Assembly (NCBI RefSeq): GCF_947623445.1
Contig: NC_135243.1
Coordinates: 7,256,501 to 7,320,500 of the forward strand
DNA from: Clavelina lepadiformis
Taxonomy: Eukaryota; Chordata; Ascidiacea; Aplousobranchia; Clavelinidae
Direction: 5' to 3'
Length of the DNA: 64,000 nt
In this document: one piece after another, positions 1 to 11,341 of the stretch
Layout of the letters: the number at the start of each line of letters is the position of its first letter
Position numbering within the stretch: position 1 is the first letter of the stretch
Program-made: the position numbers and the translations under genes
Notes under the pieces: model-generated
Told to the model about the DNA's origin: nothing
What the model saw: only the letters and a program-made list of their open reading frames with translations
The model's database searches: none

Positions 1-2187
1 TTGAACAAAACCTTTCTAAACGAAACGCAGAAATATTACCATATTGACAATGATTTAAAAAAAAAATTTAACTTCGCATGGTGCAGCCTTATCTAATATG
101 CAGTTGACGCTCAGGTTGACAAACTTGTGTTACCAAAAAGCAATGCTATGAATTCACTAACGTGTGAGCGGCACTCTTTAACTTTGGATTTAATAATATC
201 AAGTTGAGCACATAACAGCAAACAACGGAATTGGTTTACTTTCTCGATATATTCTGCAAGTCAAAAACCCTTTCTTTCAATAGTAAGCACTACAGGAATT
301 ATGATTTTAGCTCTGATCCACAACGATTTGTTCTCTCAAAATAAATCTATGTACACCTATAGTAACGAAATAAAAATATGTCGAGTAAAGATTCGGGTAC
401 GTCATCACACATAAAAAGTAGAATTTTTGAAACTAATTAATTATTTGCCTAAATTAAAAACAAAAGCACTTTTCATTGGTGACAATAGGCCTATCTCGCA
501 AATTTAGATGAGCTTTCACAGCTCGAAGTTCTGCTTGGATGGTAACCCACAGTTCGCAGTTGTTAATAACTTGATAAATTTCCGACCAATTGAGTGAACA
601 TAAGAAGTCTAAGCAATTTCTTTGATATTTTGTTGGAAAATTTTTCCTTATTCAAGACAATGAATATATGCCAAATTATTAGTCTAGCCTTCTTTAACAA
701 TTTTTCGTTGAATGATTCTTGGTGGTTTATGGATGGGTGTTTCCCGGAGATTCGAACTGAATCCAATTCGTTTGGAAAGGCCGCAGATGCCCGAAATTAG
801 TTTAGTGCAGCCTATTTTATGAATGTTTTGTTGTCGGTTGGTAAATTAAATTCTAAAGAAATTTTGTCGAAAAAGCGGTTCGAGAGAGCCTGCTGGTTCA
901 ACTCAGTGATCACAATTGTCTGTAGTTTGTAACGTCAATAACGGCCCACGCTTTCCTTTTGCCTTTGCAAAAGCTTCTAAAGCCATAACGGTTGACTAAA
1001 TATTCGTACTGGTTTTGTGTTTAAGGCTGATTTAGAGTTTTTAGACGTATGGTAAAGATTTTGAAGCTTTTTAAGTGGAGCAAAAACAAAACTACTTTTG
1101 ACAGAAAAATATAGGTTCGGGCTGAGCAAGGATGTTAAGACCATTCGTCCAATGATCGATTTGTCCAGACCATTCCCAAAATCCAACAAAGAATAGGAGC
1201 CATAGTTTTGATGACCTAACTCTATAGCGTTTAGATTTGGCTTAATAATATCGGACGCTCTATATACTGTACTCAAAGCTCTACTCTATGTCAATCGAGT
1301 TAATAAATCGTAAAGTTATAGTTTCAGTAAAATCTTGTTGACTGAAACATATAACATTTCAGACATACCGAGGTTACCACAAAAGCCTTTCGTCTGTATA
1401 CAAACTATACAGTGACTAATGTGATGTTCATATATTAACATGAGACACCTTCTCCACTGATTGAAGCTATCGTTTTATTGATATTGCAGAGTTAATGTTT
1501 GACTTGTACAGGAATTGGATGAACGATGAAGTCTGCATGAAGGCCAAAAGACAACGCACCACAAAAGACAATTCACCTACAAACCTTAACCGTACTAAAT
1601 ATATGTACACCAGGTCTAACCCCACAGATATTTCTCAGCATGAAAGTTGTTAACGTAGCCAGCTTGCACGCTCTCACCGTCTCACGTTCGGCAAAGTAAA
1701 TCAAATGCTTTTTTTGTTTGCTAGAGAAAAATCTCAGCGTGAACCTAATCTAATTAAGCCGTTGTTAAGCAGCATGACTTTGCCGGAATTGATTACGAAA
1801 ACCGAGTTACAAATAACGTGAGTGACAAAGCAAATGTTCTGTTAATACAACAATTGCATACGCGTTCACAAATTACGAACTTGTCCACAAATTACAGTAG
1901 CGTATAATAATGACCCGTTCGACCAACACAGCCATGTTTTTACACGATAGATTAGCGTGCATACAATTTTTGAACGCGTTGGCAATTTACGAATGCGCTG
2001 AATAAAGCGAATTACGTTAAATTCTGACACATATGGTTAACCATACAAAATGTGCATAGCCTATCACTAAACACCTATCGCGCATAAAGCATGCACTTAC
2101 TTTGTTTCTGGTGGCAAAAGTAGAGGCAAAGTAGAAAAGGATTGAAAAGGTTGTCGAGAAAAAGTGTGGAGCTTTATAGGTGTAGAT
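1..2187. other. Left intergenic region, no gene recognised
   Basis: I see no supportable gene here. Short open frames occur on both strands, the longest being 99 codons at 977-1276 on the minus strand, but none shows a domain, splice structure or family resemblance I recognise. The base composition is AT-rich like the rest of the non-coding DNA. It may hold the far flank of a gene outside the window. Confidence 0.5.
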
Positions 2188-2453
2188 GTATGTAGACAGA
2201 TGACAAAATTTTTGTAATTAATTGCATCTTGTTTGCAAGACAGATAATAATAGTTAACGCCGTTTGAAAAAGAAACGTGTCATGTGGAATATGGCGCCAA
2301 TTTCCGTTCAATATTTGATCGTTTATTTCCTTTTTCTGGTTAAATGCTCATCCAGAAAGGCTGAACCGTTTATTAAACTCACCGTTTCTTAATGTAGCAC
2401 ACTAGAAATGTTTGCTTCGCCGCAATACAATTAATCCTTTTAGGGATAAGAAA
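2188..2453 (-). repeat. Left arm of a large inverted repeat upstream of the oxygenase cluster
   Basis: This stretch is the reverse complement, with scattered mismatches and a small indel, of 3064-3340. It includes a mirrored block around TTTATTTCCTTTTTCTGG and a shared end near TCCTTTTAGGGATA. About 610 bp separate the arms. A third copy lies at about 19440-19705 in the orientation of this arm. The sequence is the upstream flank of an oxygenase gene, so the arm looks like an inverted partial duplication of that flank rather than a classical transposon. No target duplication was found. Confidence 0.75.
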
Positions 2454-3063
2454 TTTTCACTATTTATTCGGAACTAACAGTTTCATTTTCTCCTTTGTAC
2501 TTTTTATAACAAAAGTTCAGAATTTACATTTACTTTAAACAGTACCGTCATTAAACAACGTTATAACCTTTTACATTTTACATTTGTATCCGTTTATTTT
2601 TGTTCCTTCATAGGCTGCAGACCGTTTTGTGTGTTGTGATAGATGGATACAACCCATAAACTTATTTTAGTATTGCATATACGGCTCCTGGTTAAAGTAG
2701 TGTACAATATACTTTACATACAGATGAAAAAGTTGGGAACATTTTCATTAAAAATAAACATGAACATTTCAGTTTGAAGAAGTTAGTTATTGTTTCATTT
2801 TCGGCAGCATAATTTGCACCTTTTCGGATTATTCTCGGATTTTTGTTTTTGTGAAAATATTTAGAAAAAAATCTCCGAATCGCCGACATGTACAGTATAA
2901 CGTTTTACATAGTAAACTGTATATGAGGCAGCGTGTAGCCGTGCATAAGGGCATTACAGCGGTAGCGCTACTCAATATCAAACATTACTTTATTAAATTA
3001 CAATTTTACAGTATCAAACATTACACTGTATATTATTGTGTGAGTTTGATCTGAATGAAAAAA
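2454..3063. other. Spacer between the inverted-repeat arms
   Basis: AT-rich, about 610 bp. Two short overlapping open frames (2692-2889 minus, 2851-3054 plus) have no recognisable content. Nothing else is supportable. Confidence 0.4.
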
Positions 3064-3340
3064 GTTGTATCCCTAAAAGGATCAATTGCATTTTGGCGGA
3101 GCTAACATTTCTAGTGTGCTACATCAAGAAACGGTGGGTACAAACGGTTCAGTCTTTCTGAAGGAGCATTTAACCAGAAAAAGGAAATAAATGATCAAAT
3201 ATTGAACGGAAATTGGTGCCATATTTCATGTGTCACGTGATATATTCCACATGTCACTTTTCTTTTTCAAACGTCGTTAACTATAATCTGTCTTGCAAAC
3301 AAGATGCAATTAATTACAAAAATTTTGTCATCTGTCTACA
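3064..3340 (+). repeat. Right arm of the inverted repeat, part of an oxygenase 5' flank
   Basis: Inverted copy of 2188-2453. It forms part of a longer upstream block (about 3064-3652) that recurs inverted at 19158-19705, including the first codons of the oxygenase gene. Since the longer copy is continuous with a start codon, this arm is probably the ancestral location and the left arm the derived one (inference). Confidence 0.7.
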
Positions 3341-4005
3341 TGTTTCCTTATCGAAAAGCGTTAGCAAGTTTGTTTTGTAACACAGACCAAATTAGGAAAT
3401 TGTTACTAAACTATTTATGGCACTTGCAATCGAATGTTGATTGGAAGCAGAAATGTTTCATACGGACTTGAAAAAAAGGTTTGAAAAAACATTAGTAAAT
3501 TTCAGTTTAGGAAATTGAGGTTGATTTCAAATTTTCAAAGCAAAGATTTGACTCTTGATCAAAATGCAATGTTTTTCCTTTAGGAATATCAAACTACGCT
3601 AACTAGACTTGTAAAGGTATGCCAAGTGACAAGAAATTTGCAGGGATAATCCCTATAGTTGATTATAGTTTATGTGGTTTGCTTACAAGCGATAAACTAC
3701 TTAAACAAGAAGATCTTTACAATGCTGGGAAAGAATTGCTAGATGCGTTTTCTACTCGTGGATTTGTGTACTTGACAAACAGTGGAATTAATCCCAAACA
3801 TCTTCAAGAAGCGCGTTTGATCACTAACAAATTTTTCAATTTAGAAAAATCCAAAAAGCAGTTATACAGCATGGAGAAAAGCATAGAATTTGGATATGTT
3901 GGTTTGGGCAGGGAAGAAGTTGATTGGGACCACCCATGTGATGTTAAGGAGGCGTTCAGTTTTGATGGAAACTCTGTTTTCAATCATCCTGAAAAGCTTC
4001 CTGAA

Positions 4006-6673
4006 CACTAAAAAAACTTGAGTCAGTTTTTCCACTCGTTTGAAAGAGAGAACGGATTCTGACTCTTTCAAGAGTCGATTCTACTTTTTCTGCCTTCTCT
4101 CGTATTTTTTTGCTTGTGCGACTCTTTATTTGAGTGGTGTCGTCACGGATGGCTTGCAGCGTATTACGCAATGGAAATTTTTACCAAATTGTTACATCTA
4201 GGACCTAGGTTGTCTGTCTGTTGCACGTGGCCTGGTATGGTATGGTATACCGTTGGGCCTGTGCAAGTTAACGTGTGGTGAACGAATAGGCGAACCGCAA
4301 ATAGGTTTAACCTCTGGGCATAATGATTTCAGTAGACTGAGCTAGGTCATTTAACTTTGAAGATAAATTAAAGCTAACAGCAAGCGTTGATGAAAACCTA
4401 GCTTATATAGCTATTTGAAAAATAGGTAGCCCTATTTGTGTGTAGCCTAAAAATGAAGTATAGGCCTACCAACCAGACAGGAAACTACCGTAACTTTTCA
4501 CCAGAAATCGTGCTGCAAAGGCCTCAAGCTAAACAGAGTTTTTTGTTGTTTTGGAAGCTAGGCCCATAAAGTTTTAAAAGAAAATCTTTATCTGTACTTT
4601 ATTGCTAGATGGAGTTTGACGGTTTTGACATACAATTTTCAGTTGTGCAACTAGGCTATGTGAGTATTTAACGAAAAATTTAAACATATCTGAAGAAACT
4701 GAACATTTGCTGCAAGGTAGGCAAATTTGTATTAAGTCTATTTTGGTCTGTTTATAGGTTTTAACTACTTATAGTCTTACAGGCTCATTGCTTGCAATAT
4801 AAAATGTTGTATCTTTTTGTACTAAATTTGGTAGTAATGTGGAAAAAGTGACTAGCTGACGTTAGCAGATTTTACTTTGGCTGCCACTATTTCACCAGAA
4901 AAAATTAATAGTTCAAAGTTAATTATCGCAGCTTCTTGTTAACATAGCGTTAATGTTTCGCTGCAGGTTGCCGAGTTTTGAAAAAGCCATATTGGTGAAT
5001 AGCTAGCCGGTTACGCAATTGGTGTTTTCCTACTTAGTAAATGGCAGCCTGTGCAGTAGAGATGTATTTTACCGGCCGCCGTTTACCGAAGTTAAAAAAG
5101 ACGAACATGGTTAACTGGAATTTCGCTATTCAGTAAATTGAAATATACGCTAATTTTCAACTTAAAACAACGCACTAATTTGTCCGTAAATTAACCTAAA
5201 ACTAATCCCTTCTCACCCAAAGTCTTACTTTTCATGATTAAATTACTAAGCTAGGCCGCCAATTGAAATGAAACGCTATTTTTCAATTCAAAATTACAAT
5301 TTAATGATCATTAATTTTTCAATTTTTCACAGCATCATTTTAGCTCCTGCATTTGTTGGATTTATATTATAGCTATTTGATATGTTTTCCTGTTCTTTTG
5401 ACTGTAACTGGAAAAGCAATGATCTCAACAACGTCTGAAGAATATAACATCAAGCAACATAACTGAGAGTAAGCAAGCAACTTTCTACTTTGGCGTAAGG
5501 TTAACGTGCTAGGATTTTGAAACTGACTCTCAACAAAAAGATGACAGTTCTGGAGTCATGGCTTTCTATACGTCATGTACTGTTGTTGCAAATTGCTTAC
5601 ATCTGGTTTTTTGGTTACATTATATTCCATATGGTCAATTAATTATATATTGATTAATTCACGAAGCTATACAACCTTGATAATTTTATTGTGCTCATGT
5701 TCTTCTGCACTAAACACGATTTCCTTTTCTGATTGTTGTGTAAGTAAGTCGTTTGCTTTTTCACTGGCTTCAGTTTTTATTTTCTATGCAGACAAACTTC
5801 ACACAATTCACATGCTGGAAAAGTTGCTTCCGCCATTAAACTTCCGCAGAAAGGGTTGTCAGTCACAATCGCATGCTATTTTTCAATTTGCTGGGGTAAG
5901 TGATAGTGGCGGTTTGTGTTCGCATGACAACGTGTAATTTTTAACACCTTGCTGTATTGAAATAATTTTTGAACTTTAAATTTTAGGCCGGCACGGACCC
6001 AACAAACTTTGCCGTCCACAAAGATTCTGGACTGACTCGACCATTCCTTTTAGCCGTGGGCAACAGCACCCAACCTGATCAATATTACATTGTTGCCGAT
6101 TTTTCTGTCATTTATGTTGGAAATGACGTGGTGCGTGCTTTGTACCGCTTGTTCTCTTCGTTTTGGGTATGTAATATCTCCTACTACCCCAGACTTGCAC
6201 CATTCTACAATCTTCTTGAAGTGCTGGTTATAAACAAAACCCCAGTGTGCTCAGTTAAAACTGTTCTTGCTGCCATCAATGGTGTGCAAAACACTGCATG
6301 TATTGGTGATACTGTAGATTGAGTTTTCAAAGTGCATTTTTAAGTGAAGTGAAATTAAAATTCGCTGAAGTCATGTGAGTAATAAATTCCACTGCATAAA
6401 ATTTGGAAGCTGGCTGCTATTCTACCTTTTATATAGAGTGAACGTCAGTGAAGTTTTGTTACTTTGAAAAGAGTCAGATGTCGTTCACTCTTTCAAAGAG
6501 AGGGTGGATCTTTGAGTCACCAAAGAGTCAGTTGTGTGTCACTTGTTATAAGAGTGACCGTCACTCTTATCACGAGTGAGCAAGTGTTACTTTCAAAAGA
6601 GTCAGATACGTCGACTCTTTCAAAGTAAGGGAGGATCTTTGAGTCACCAAAGAGTCAGTTTTTTTTTAGAGTG
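4006..6673. mobile_element. CACTA-like DNA transposon inserted in oxygenase copy 1
   Basis: Both borders are defined by comparison with the intact paralogue, which reads straight through CTTCCTGAAGATATATG. The insert begins CACTAAAAAAACTTGAGTCA and its other end, read inward, begins CACTCTAAAAAAAAACTGAC, so the termini are CACT...AGTG inverted repeats. The duplicated target is AA (or GAA if the last G is counted as flank). Both ends are rich in GACTCTTT/AAAGAGTC subterminal motifs, and the right end carries a roughly 70-bp block twice (6463-6533 and 6590-6661). CACT ends, a 2-3 bp duplication and subterminal repeats fit the CACTA/Mirage/Chapaev group. No DDE transposase domain is recognisable, so the copy is probably non-autonomous. 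It holds one degenerate or captured reading frame (5575-6322). Confidence 0.8.
5575..6322 (+). CDS. Two-exon reading frame inside the CACTA-like element, unknown protein
   Basis: A frame open from 5575 reaches a good donor (GGG|GTAAGT) after 5895. A polypyrimidine acceptor ends at 5986, and the frame continues in phase from 5987 to a stop at 6320-6322. Joining gives a C-terminal segment of about 112 residues after the junction, rich in aromatic residues, with stretches such as PFLLAVGNSTQPDQYYIV and APFYNLLEVLVINKTPV. The pattern (a short 'QYYIV' strand, then a hydrophobic helix, then a buried F/Y-rich region) reminds me of the C-terminal part of uncharacterised proteins common in fish and cnidarian genomes. 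That is recollection, not a search result. The start is uncertain and the frame may be a fragment of a larger captured gene. Confidence 0.35.
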
Positions 6674-7296
6674 AAGATATATGTCCTGGCATAGTAGAGT
6701 TCACGAAAAAGTTTATGACCGACTGCAGACAATTGTCTGAAAGGATCATGGATTCACTTTCGATAGGAATGGAATTGAAAGAGGAAAGTGATCTAAGGAA
6801 ATGTCATCAACGCATCCACAACCAAGGAAACATCTCTTATCTGCGTCTAAATTATTATGGTTCGGCAGACAAATTTTGTTTACGGCCCGGACAAATTCGT
6901 CTTGGAGAACATACTGATTTTTCAACATTTACACTGTTGTTTCAAGACAATGTTGGAGGATTGCAATTAGAACGTCATGGGATTTTTTTCGACGCATTCC
7001 CTCTTCAAGATGCTATTCTCATCATGGCAGGAGACAGCTTGAATTTTCTGTCGTGTGGTCAGTTGAAAGCGGCAATACACAGAGTCATTGTACCTGAAGA
7101 TGAAGTACGACAGAATTTGACACGTCACTCTTTCGCTTATTTGGTAGATCCTGACAACGATGCTGTAATAAATCGTCCATTGCTTTAAAAAGATGAAAAG
7201 GAAAATGAAGCACGTTTCAAATGTTTACCACCTCCACTCACTTTCGGAGAGTACATACGTGAAAGATATTCTAAAATCCGTGTTCCAATTAAATAG

Positions 7297-7587
7297 ATTA
7301 ACAATACGAAATATCGCAGAACACTTTAGGAACAATTTAACCTCCTACAATCAGTTAAAGCCATATGAAATGTAAAAGTAAATTTGTAGACTGTGTAAGA
7401 AAATCATTTTGTGAGTTTTTTAGTACATCTTATAAGCTTCACTGAATTGTGGAAATTAGAAAATGGGATTTAAAATCCAAGCTACAAGTTTGTACAAGCT
7501 ACTGTACTGTAATAGTTAACGCAATAGCTACTGTAATAATAATGTAAATAGCTATCTCAGTTTTTTCTGCTGCTTATTTTTTCTGCA
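7297..7587. repeat. Oxygenase 3' flank, paralogous to 16695-16945
   Basis: The 3' flanks of copies 1 and 4 align closely, including a shared GTACTGTAATAGTTAA tract and the run CTCAGTTTTTTCTGCTGC. In copy 4 the flank continues into unique DNA. Here it is joined directly at about 7587 to codon 106 or so of oxygenase copy 2. That junction is a deletion scar. Confidence 0.75.
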
Positions 7588-8275
7588 ACCCATGTGACGT
7601 TAAACAAGATTTCAGTGTTGATGGAAACTCTGTTTTCAATCATCCTGAAAAGCTTCCTGAAGATATATGTCCTGGAATGTTAGAGTTCACTAAAAGGTTT
7701 ATGACCGACTGCAGAAAATTGTCTGAAAGGATCATGGGTTCACTTTCAATGGGAATGGAACTGACAAAAGAGATTTATTTGAATACTTATCATCATATTG
7801 ACAACAAGGGAAGCAAAACGTATTTACGACTAAACTATTATGGATCGGCAGACAAAAATCGTTTGCAACCGTGACAAATTCGTCTTGGAGAACATACAGA
7901 TTGGGGATCATTTACGTTATTGTTTCAAGACAATGTTGGAGGATTGCAGTTGGAACACGAAGGCCATTACGTTGACGCTGTTCCTCTGCAAGATGCTATT
8001 ATCATTAATATAGGAGACAGCTTGAATCTTTTATCTGGTGGTCTGTTAAAATCTAGAAAGCACAGAGTAATGGTACCGGAAGATGAATTGAAGCATAAGT
8101 TGACACGTCATTCTTATGTCTATGTCGTTGATCCCGATGACGATGTTGTAATAAATCGCCCGTTGTTTCACCAAGATGAAAACAAAAATAAAGCTAACAT
8201 CCAGAAGCTTTTTACCCCGTGCACATTTAAGCAACTTTGTGTAAAGATATATCCAAAAATTTATGCACCATTATA
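7588..8275 (+). pseudogene. IPNS-like oxygenase, copy 2, 5'-truncated and with a nonsense codon
   Basis: The homology begins abruptly at NPCDVKQDF, equivalent to about residue 105 of the intact 335-residue paralogue, so the N-terminal third and the start are missing. The frame then runs to a normal C-terminus at 8275, broken once by TGA at 7872-7874 where the paralogue has GGA. The catalytic region is otherwise preserved: GEHTDW for the first His and Asp, KHRVMV for the distal His and RHS for the 2-oxoglutarate-binding Arg/Ser. The upstream DNA is copy 1's 3' flank, so a deletion removed the intergenic region and the 5' part together. Retention of all catalytic residues suggests recent death. 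Confidence 0.88.
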
Positions 8276-9181
8276 GATATCACGCTTTCAAATTAAGCTA
8301 TCAACAGATTCTGGTATATATTCAGTATTAACTCAGATTTGTGTAAACGGTGTATAATATACATAAATTACATTACTGATCTGCGACTAAACGTAAAAGT
8401 ATCGTAAAACGTTCATTACCCTTTGTCTTTTAAACTCAGCCGTTATAGAAGAAGAAATTCAAGCAATTTTCCACTAGTAAAGAAAGTATTTTGCAAACAA
8501 ACAGCGGCGATAAATATTTTATCGTGTTTCATCATTATTATCAACACTATCGTGAAATGTTGCGTCATTGGTTATTTTCGTTTCTATATGTTTCACTGAA
8601 CGAAAGGTTAATCATAGCTGTCTTACACTGTGCAAAAATATGATAATGGACAATAAGCATTGAGCCGCACGACAAATTGGCTCATTAAAGTTGTTTTGGT
8701 TTGACAGGCCTTCTATAAGATTTTGCAGATAATGTATACATATGTATAACGCAGGCCTATGTAGGCCGTAGGAATTGATGTTTTTAATTTCCGGCTTTCG
8801 CGATCACTTATAACACAAACCGCACGTAGCTGTCAGTGAATTTCGCGCTATCAAATAACGACATGCTAGCTTGCTAGTAAACAACTGTTAGTTCTGCAGC
8901 CTCTTATCAGTTTTCGCGAAAGCTTGACCAGAAAACTCCCGATATTGGTGGATTATTATAATAAGCTATAAGCGTGATAGGTCTATATAGATTACAGCAA
9001 CAAATATAAAGAGATAACCTGCGTGGAGCTGGTTATTGGTCGCTCAGCATGTGGTTTTTGTTTAGTTACTCGTTTGCAGACATAGTTGGTTTTCGATTAC
9101 ACGCTACGGGCTACATAGTCACTAACTCATCTGATTATTCGTAAATAACGTTTTAAGCTTATACCGATATTGAATGTGTAA
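8276..9181. other. Intergenic DNA between oxygenase copy 2 and a hAT element
   Basis: No gene, RNA gene or clear element is visible. The sequence is AT-rich, with scattered short frames only. Confidence 0.5.
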
Positions 9182-9690
9182 CCAGGGAACAAGGCTGCCA
9201 CTCGTAGGGATTTTACCCTACGGTAGGTTTTTTTGGCCCCTTGTAGGGTGTAGGGTGACCCTACGGGTTTTTCACCTTTATTCATAGATTTCCTTTTGTT
9301 TAAAGTAAAATAAAAATAAATTCAAATAATAAATTTACTGAATAATGACAAAAACATAGTCTAAGCCAGTGGTGGCCAAACTGCGGCTCTTTAATGAATT
9401 AGCATTGTTGAATTAGACATGCATTTTCCCGGTCTAGACGAGTTGTTTGATCAAATTATGAAACAATGCGTTCTATCTCATGTAGTAACAATGGACTCAT
9501 CGTTGTAACATTGGACACTTTAGTTAAGTAAATTGTCAGATTGAAGCTGTACGTCAGGGCTGACCTAGTTTTAAGTCTTGGTTATGGTTATACTAATAAT
9601 TGTAAATTGCAAAAAGAGTTGGAGAAGCCCAGCAGGTGGAGACTGGAGAGTGAGACAGCAGATGAGCAGAATCAGCAGATTGAACAGACA

Positions 9691-10429
9691 TAGGCTTACC
9701 ATATTTTTGTGATTGAAAACCGGGACACTTCAGAACAACGAGCCCTATCAGATAAATGTGGTTCATATTTTACTAGAAGTAGGCCTATGAGACTATTTTG
9801 GATTCCCATCGTCAGGGACAACTGAAGTAGTAAGACACCAAGAAAAGCTAAAATAATGGATTTTACTAGGAAACAAAACAATGTTCAAGCATTTGTAAAT
9901 TTAGATAATCGTCCAATCATACTTTTCTGTAGACAATACTTTCTTCCAGAAGTCTATATTCGACTTCATTTTCTCATAAAAATCAAAGCAGGAAAAGTCA
10001 GTTTTAATTTTGCAGGTGATAAGGGCTTTCACATTCAAATGGTGTTTGCAGAAGGAAATGCAAACAAGTACCGGTACCGTATACGAAATAAGTTCTTTCA
10101 ATAACGTAACTGCAAAAAGATCATCTCCTCCTAGCCTACTATTACTGAACAAGCGAATGCGCTAACAATCAACTCACTACTGGACCAATTACCCGCTACA
10201 ATGACGTAACCAATACTTTCACATTTAATACAATGAAACAAGAACACGCATCACTCTTCAGCAAGTTAGCTAAACAGACCAATCACAACATGCTAATATT
10301 CGTGTAGTGTGGGGCAATGATGGCTGACTAAATGCCAAAACGGGACTTTCGGTTGACTGACCGGGACACCGGGACAAAGCCTTTAAAAGCGGGACTGTCC
10401 CGGCTAAAACGGGACGTATGGTAAGCCTA
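9691..10429. mobile_element. Nested non-autonomous hAT element inside the larger hAT
   Basis: An exact 8-bp duplication AACAGACA (9683-9690 and 10430-10437) flanks a 739-bp insert. Its ends are perfect 13-bp inverted repeats, TAGGCTTACCATA. Repeated CCGGGAC / GTCCCGG motifs lie next to both termini. Open frames inside (9856-10104 plus, 9901-10152 minus) do not resemble a transposase I can identify, so I call it non-autonomous. Being nested, it inserted later than the 2966-bp host element. Confidence 0.92.
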
Positions 10430-10547
10430 AACAGACAGGATCACAGGAATCAAGTGATCTTGTTTTGATCAAGTCAAGTGATCTTGAATACGATACTTTT
10501 ATCATTAAATTACAATAATTCTGGTTGTTGACAAGTTGACAACGGTA

Positions 10548-11341
10548 ATGCCCAAAGAGGTGAGATCCAAAAATTCTAAGTTTCGATCGCAAAGCTACAG
10601 AAAAGAATGGGAAAAGGAAAACTGGGCACAAGGATGGTTAAAAGTTTCGTCTCAGGGAGCATCAAAAGGCTTGATGGCAAGTGACACAATGAAACAATTG
10701 CTACCTCATCAGAAAGAAAGTTTCTTGGAAAGATGTAGGGAAAGGTATAGGGAGGCAGTGAAGCAATTATATCGAAGGATCAATTTAGATGACCCTGTAC
10801 TCCAATCTCTTTCGCATTTGAAACCATCTGCTATTGTTAACGAAACTTCTTCAATCACTGGTGCAGCCACGATTGCTAGTGGACTTCCTTGCATTACAAC
10901 TATGCTCAATGTTAATGCACAGCAGATTGACCGACAATGGAGATCACTTTTAGCAGATGAAAATATCATCTCTGGACAATGGAAAGGCAAGTTATTTGAA
11001 AATTTTTGGCTTGCTATGAGCAAAATTGATTCTTATAGAACTCTGGCAACATTTGTGCTGCAGGTAGCTGCTCTTCCACAGAGTACTGCAGTGGTGGAAA
11101 GAACATTCTCCAAGCTGAACTTAAACAAAACCAAACTGCGAAACAATCTTGGTGTAAATACTCTTTAGGCAATTATAAAAGTGAGTGAGAAATTTTCTGA
11201 TAATTTTGACGTCACACCAAGACTAGCTCGGCTGCATGCAAATGCTAGACGATCATATATGAATAAATATTCTGCTGATGATCGTGTTGCTGCGGAAGAG
11301 GTGGAATTTATGGACAATGATGATTTTCCTTTTTGTTTTTG
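10548..11341 (+). pseudogene. Internally deleted hAT transposase
   Basis: The frame from the first ATG at 10548 starts with a short basic segment like the N-terminus of BED-type hAT transposases (FRSQSYRKEWEKEN...GWLK). It then passes to C-terminal sequence ending in the hATC dimerisation motif (TAVVERTFSKLNLNKTK). The zinc finger and most of the catalytic core are missing: about 260 residues remain of the 600 or more usual for the family. A TAG at 11166-11168 interrupts the frame, which stays open after it to 11341. It lies within the hAT element at 9190-12155 and was presumably its own transposase. Non-functional with good confidence. Confidence 0.8.

Larger units (their letters stand above)
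3619..7296 (+). pseudogene. IPNS-like Fe(II)/2-oxoglutarate oxygenase, copy 1, split by a transposon
   Basis: The left half, 3619-4005, encodes the N-terminal 129 residues. The reading then runs into a stop at 4009-4011 inside an inserted element. The right half resumes at about 6674 and would finish at 7294-7296. Joined at the insertion, the two halves match the intact copy at 15687-16694 along its whole length. The right half keeps the metal-binding GEHTDF motif, the distal His in AIHRVIV and the RHS motif, but has a second lesion: TAA at 7186-7188 where the intact copy has TGC. Both breaks indicate a dead gene. The nucleotides at 3838-4005 are almost identical to copy 4 while the first 73 residues differ markedly, which suggests past gene conversion. 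An acceptor-like polypyrimidine-TAG lies at 3571-3583, just upstream of the ATG. Confidence 0.9.

Noticed and set aside
977-1276. 99-codon frame on the minus strand
   Set aside because: No domain, splice signal or paralogue; likely a chance frame.
3619-7188. Copy 1 halves as two separate small genes
   Set aside because: The halves abut exactly when the CACT...AGTG element and its 2-3 bp duplication are removed, so they are one broken gene.
7872-7874. In-frame TGA in oxygenase copy 2 as a selenocysteine codon
   Set aside because: The paralogues have Gly at this place, the copy is also 5'-truncated, and nothing suggests a selenoprotein. It is a nonsense mutation.
9856-10152. Opposed open frames inside the nested hAT as genes
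   Set aside because: They overlap on opposite strands, match no transposase I can identify and lie in a 739-bp non-autonomous element.
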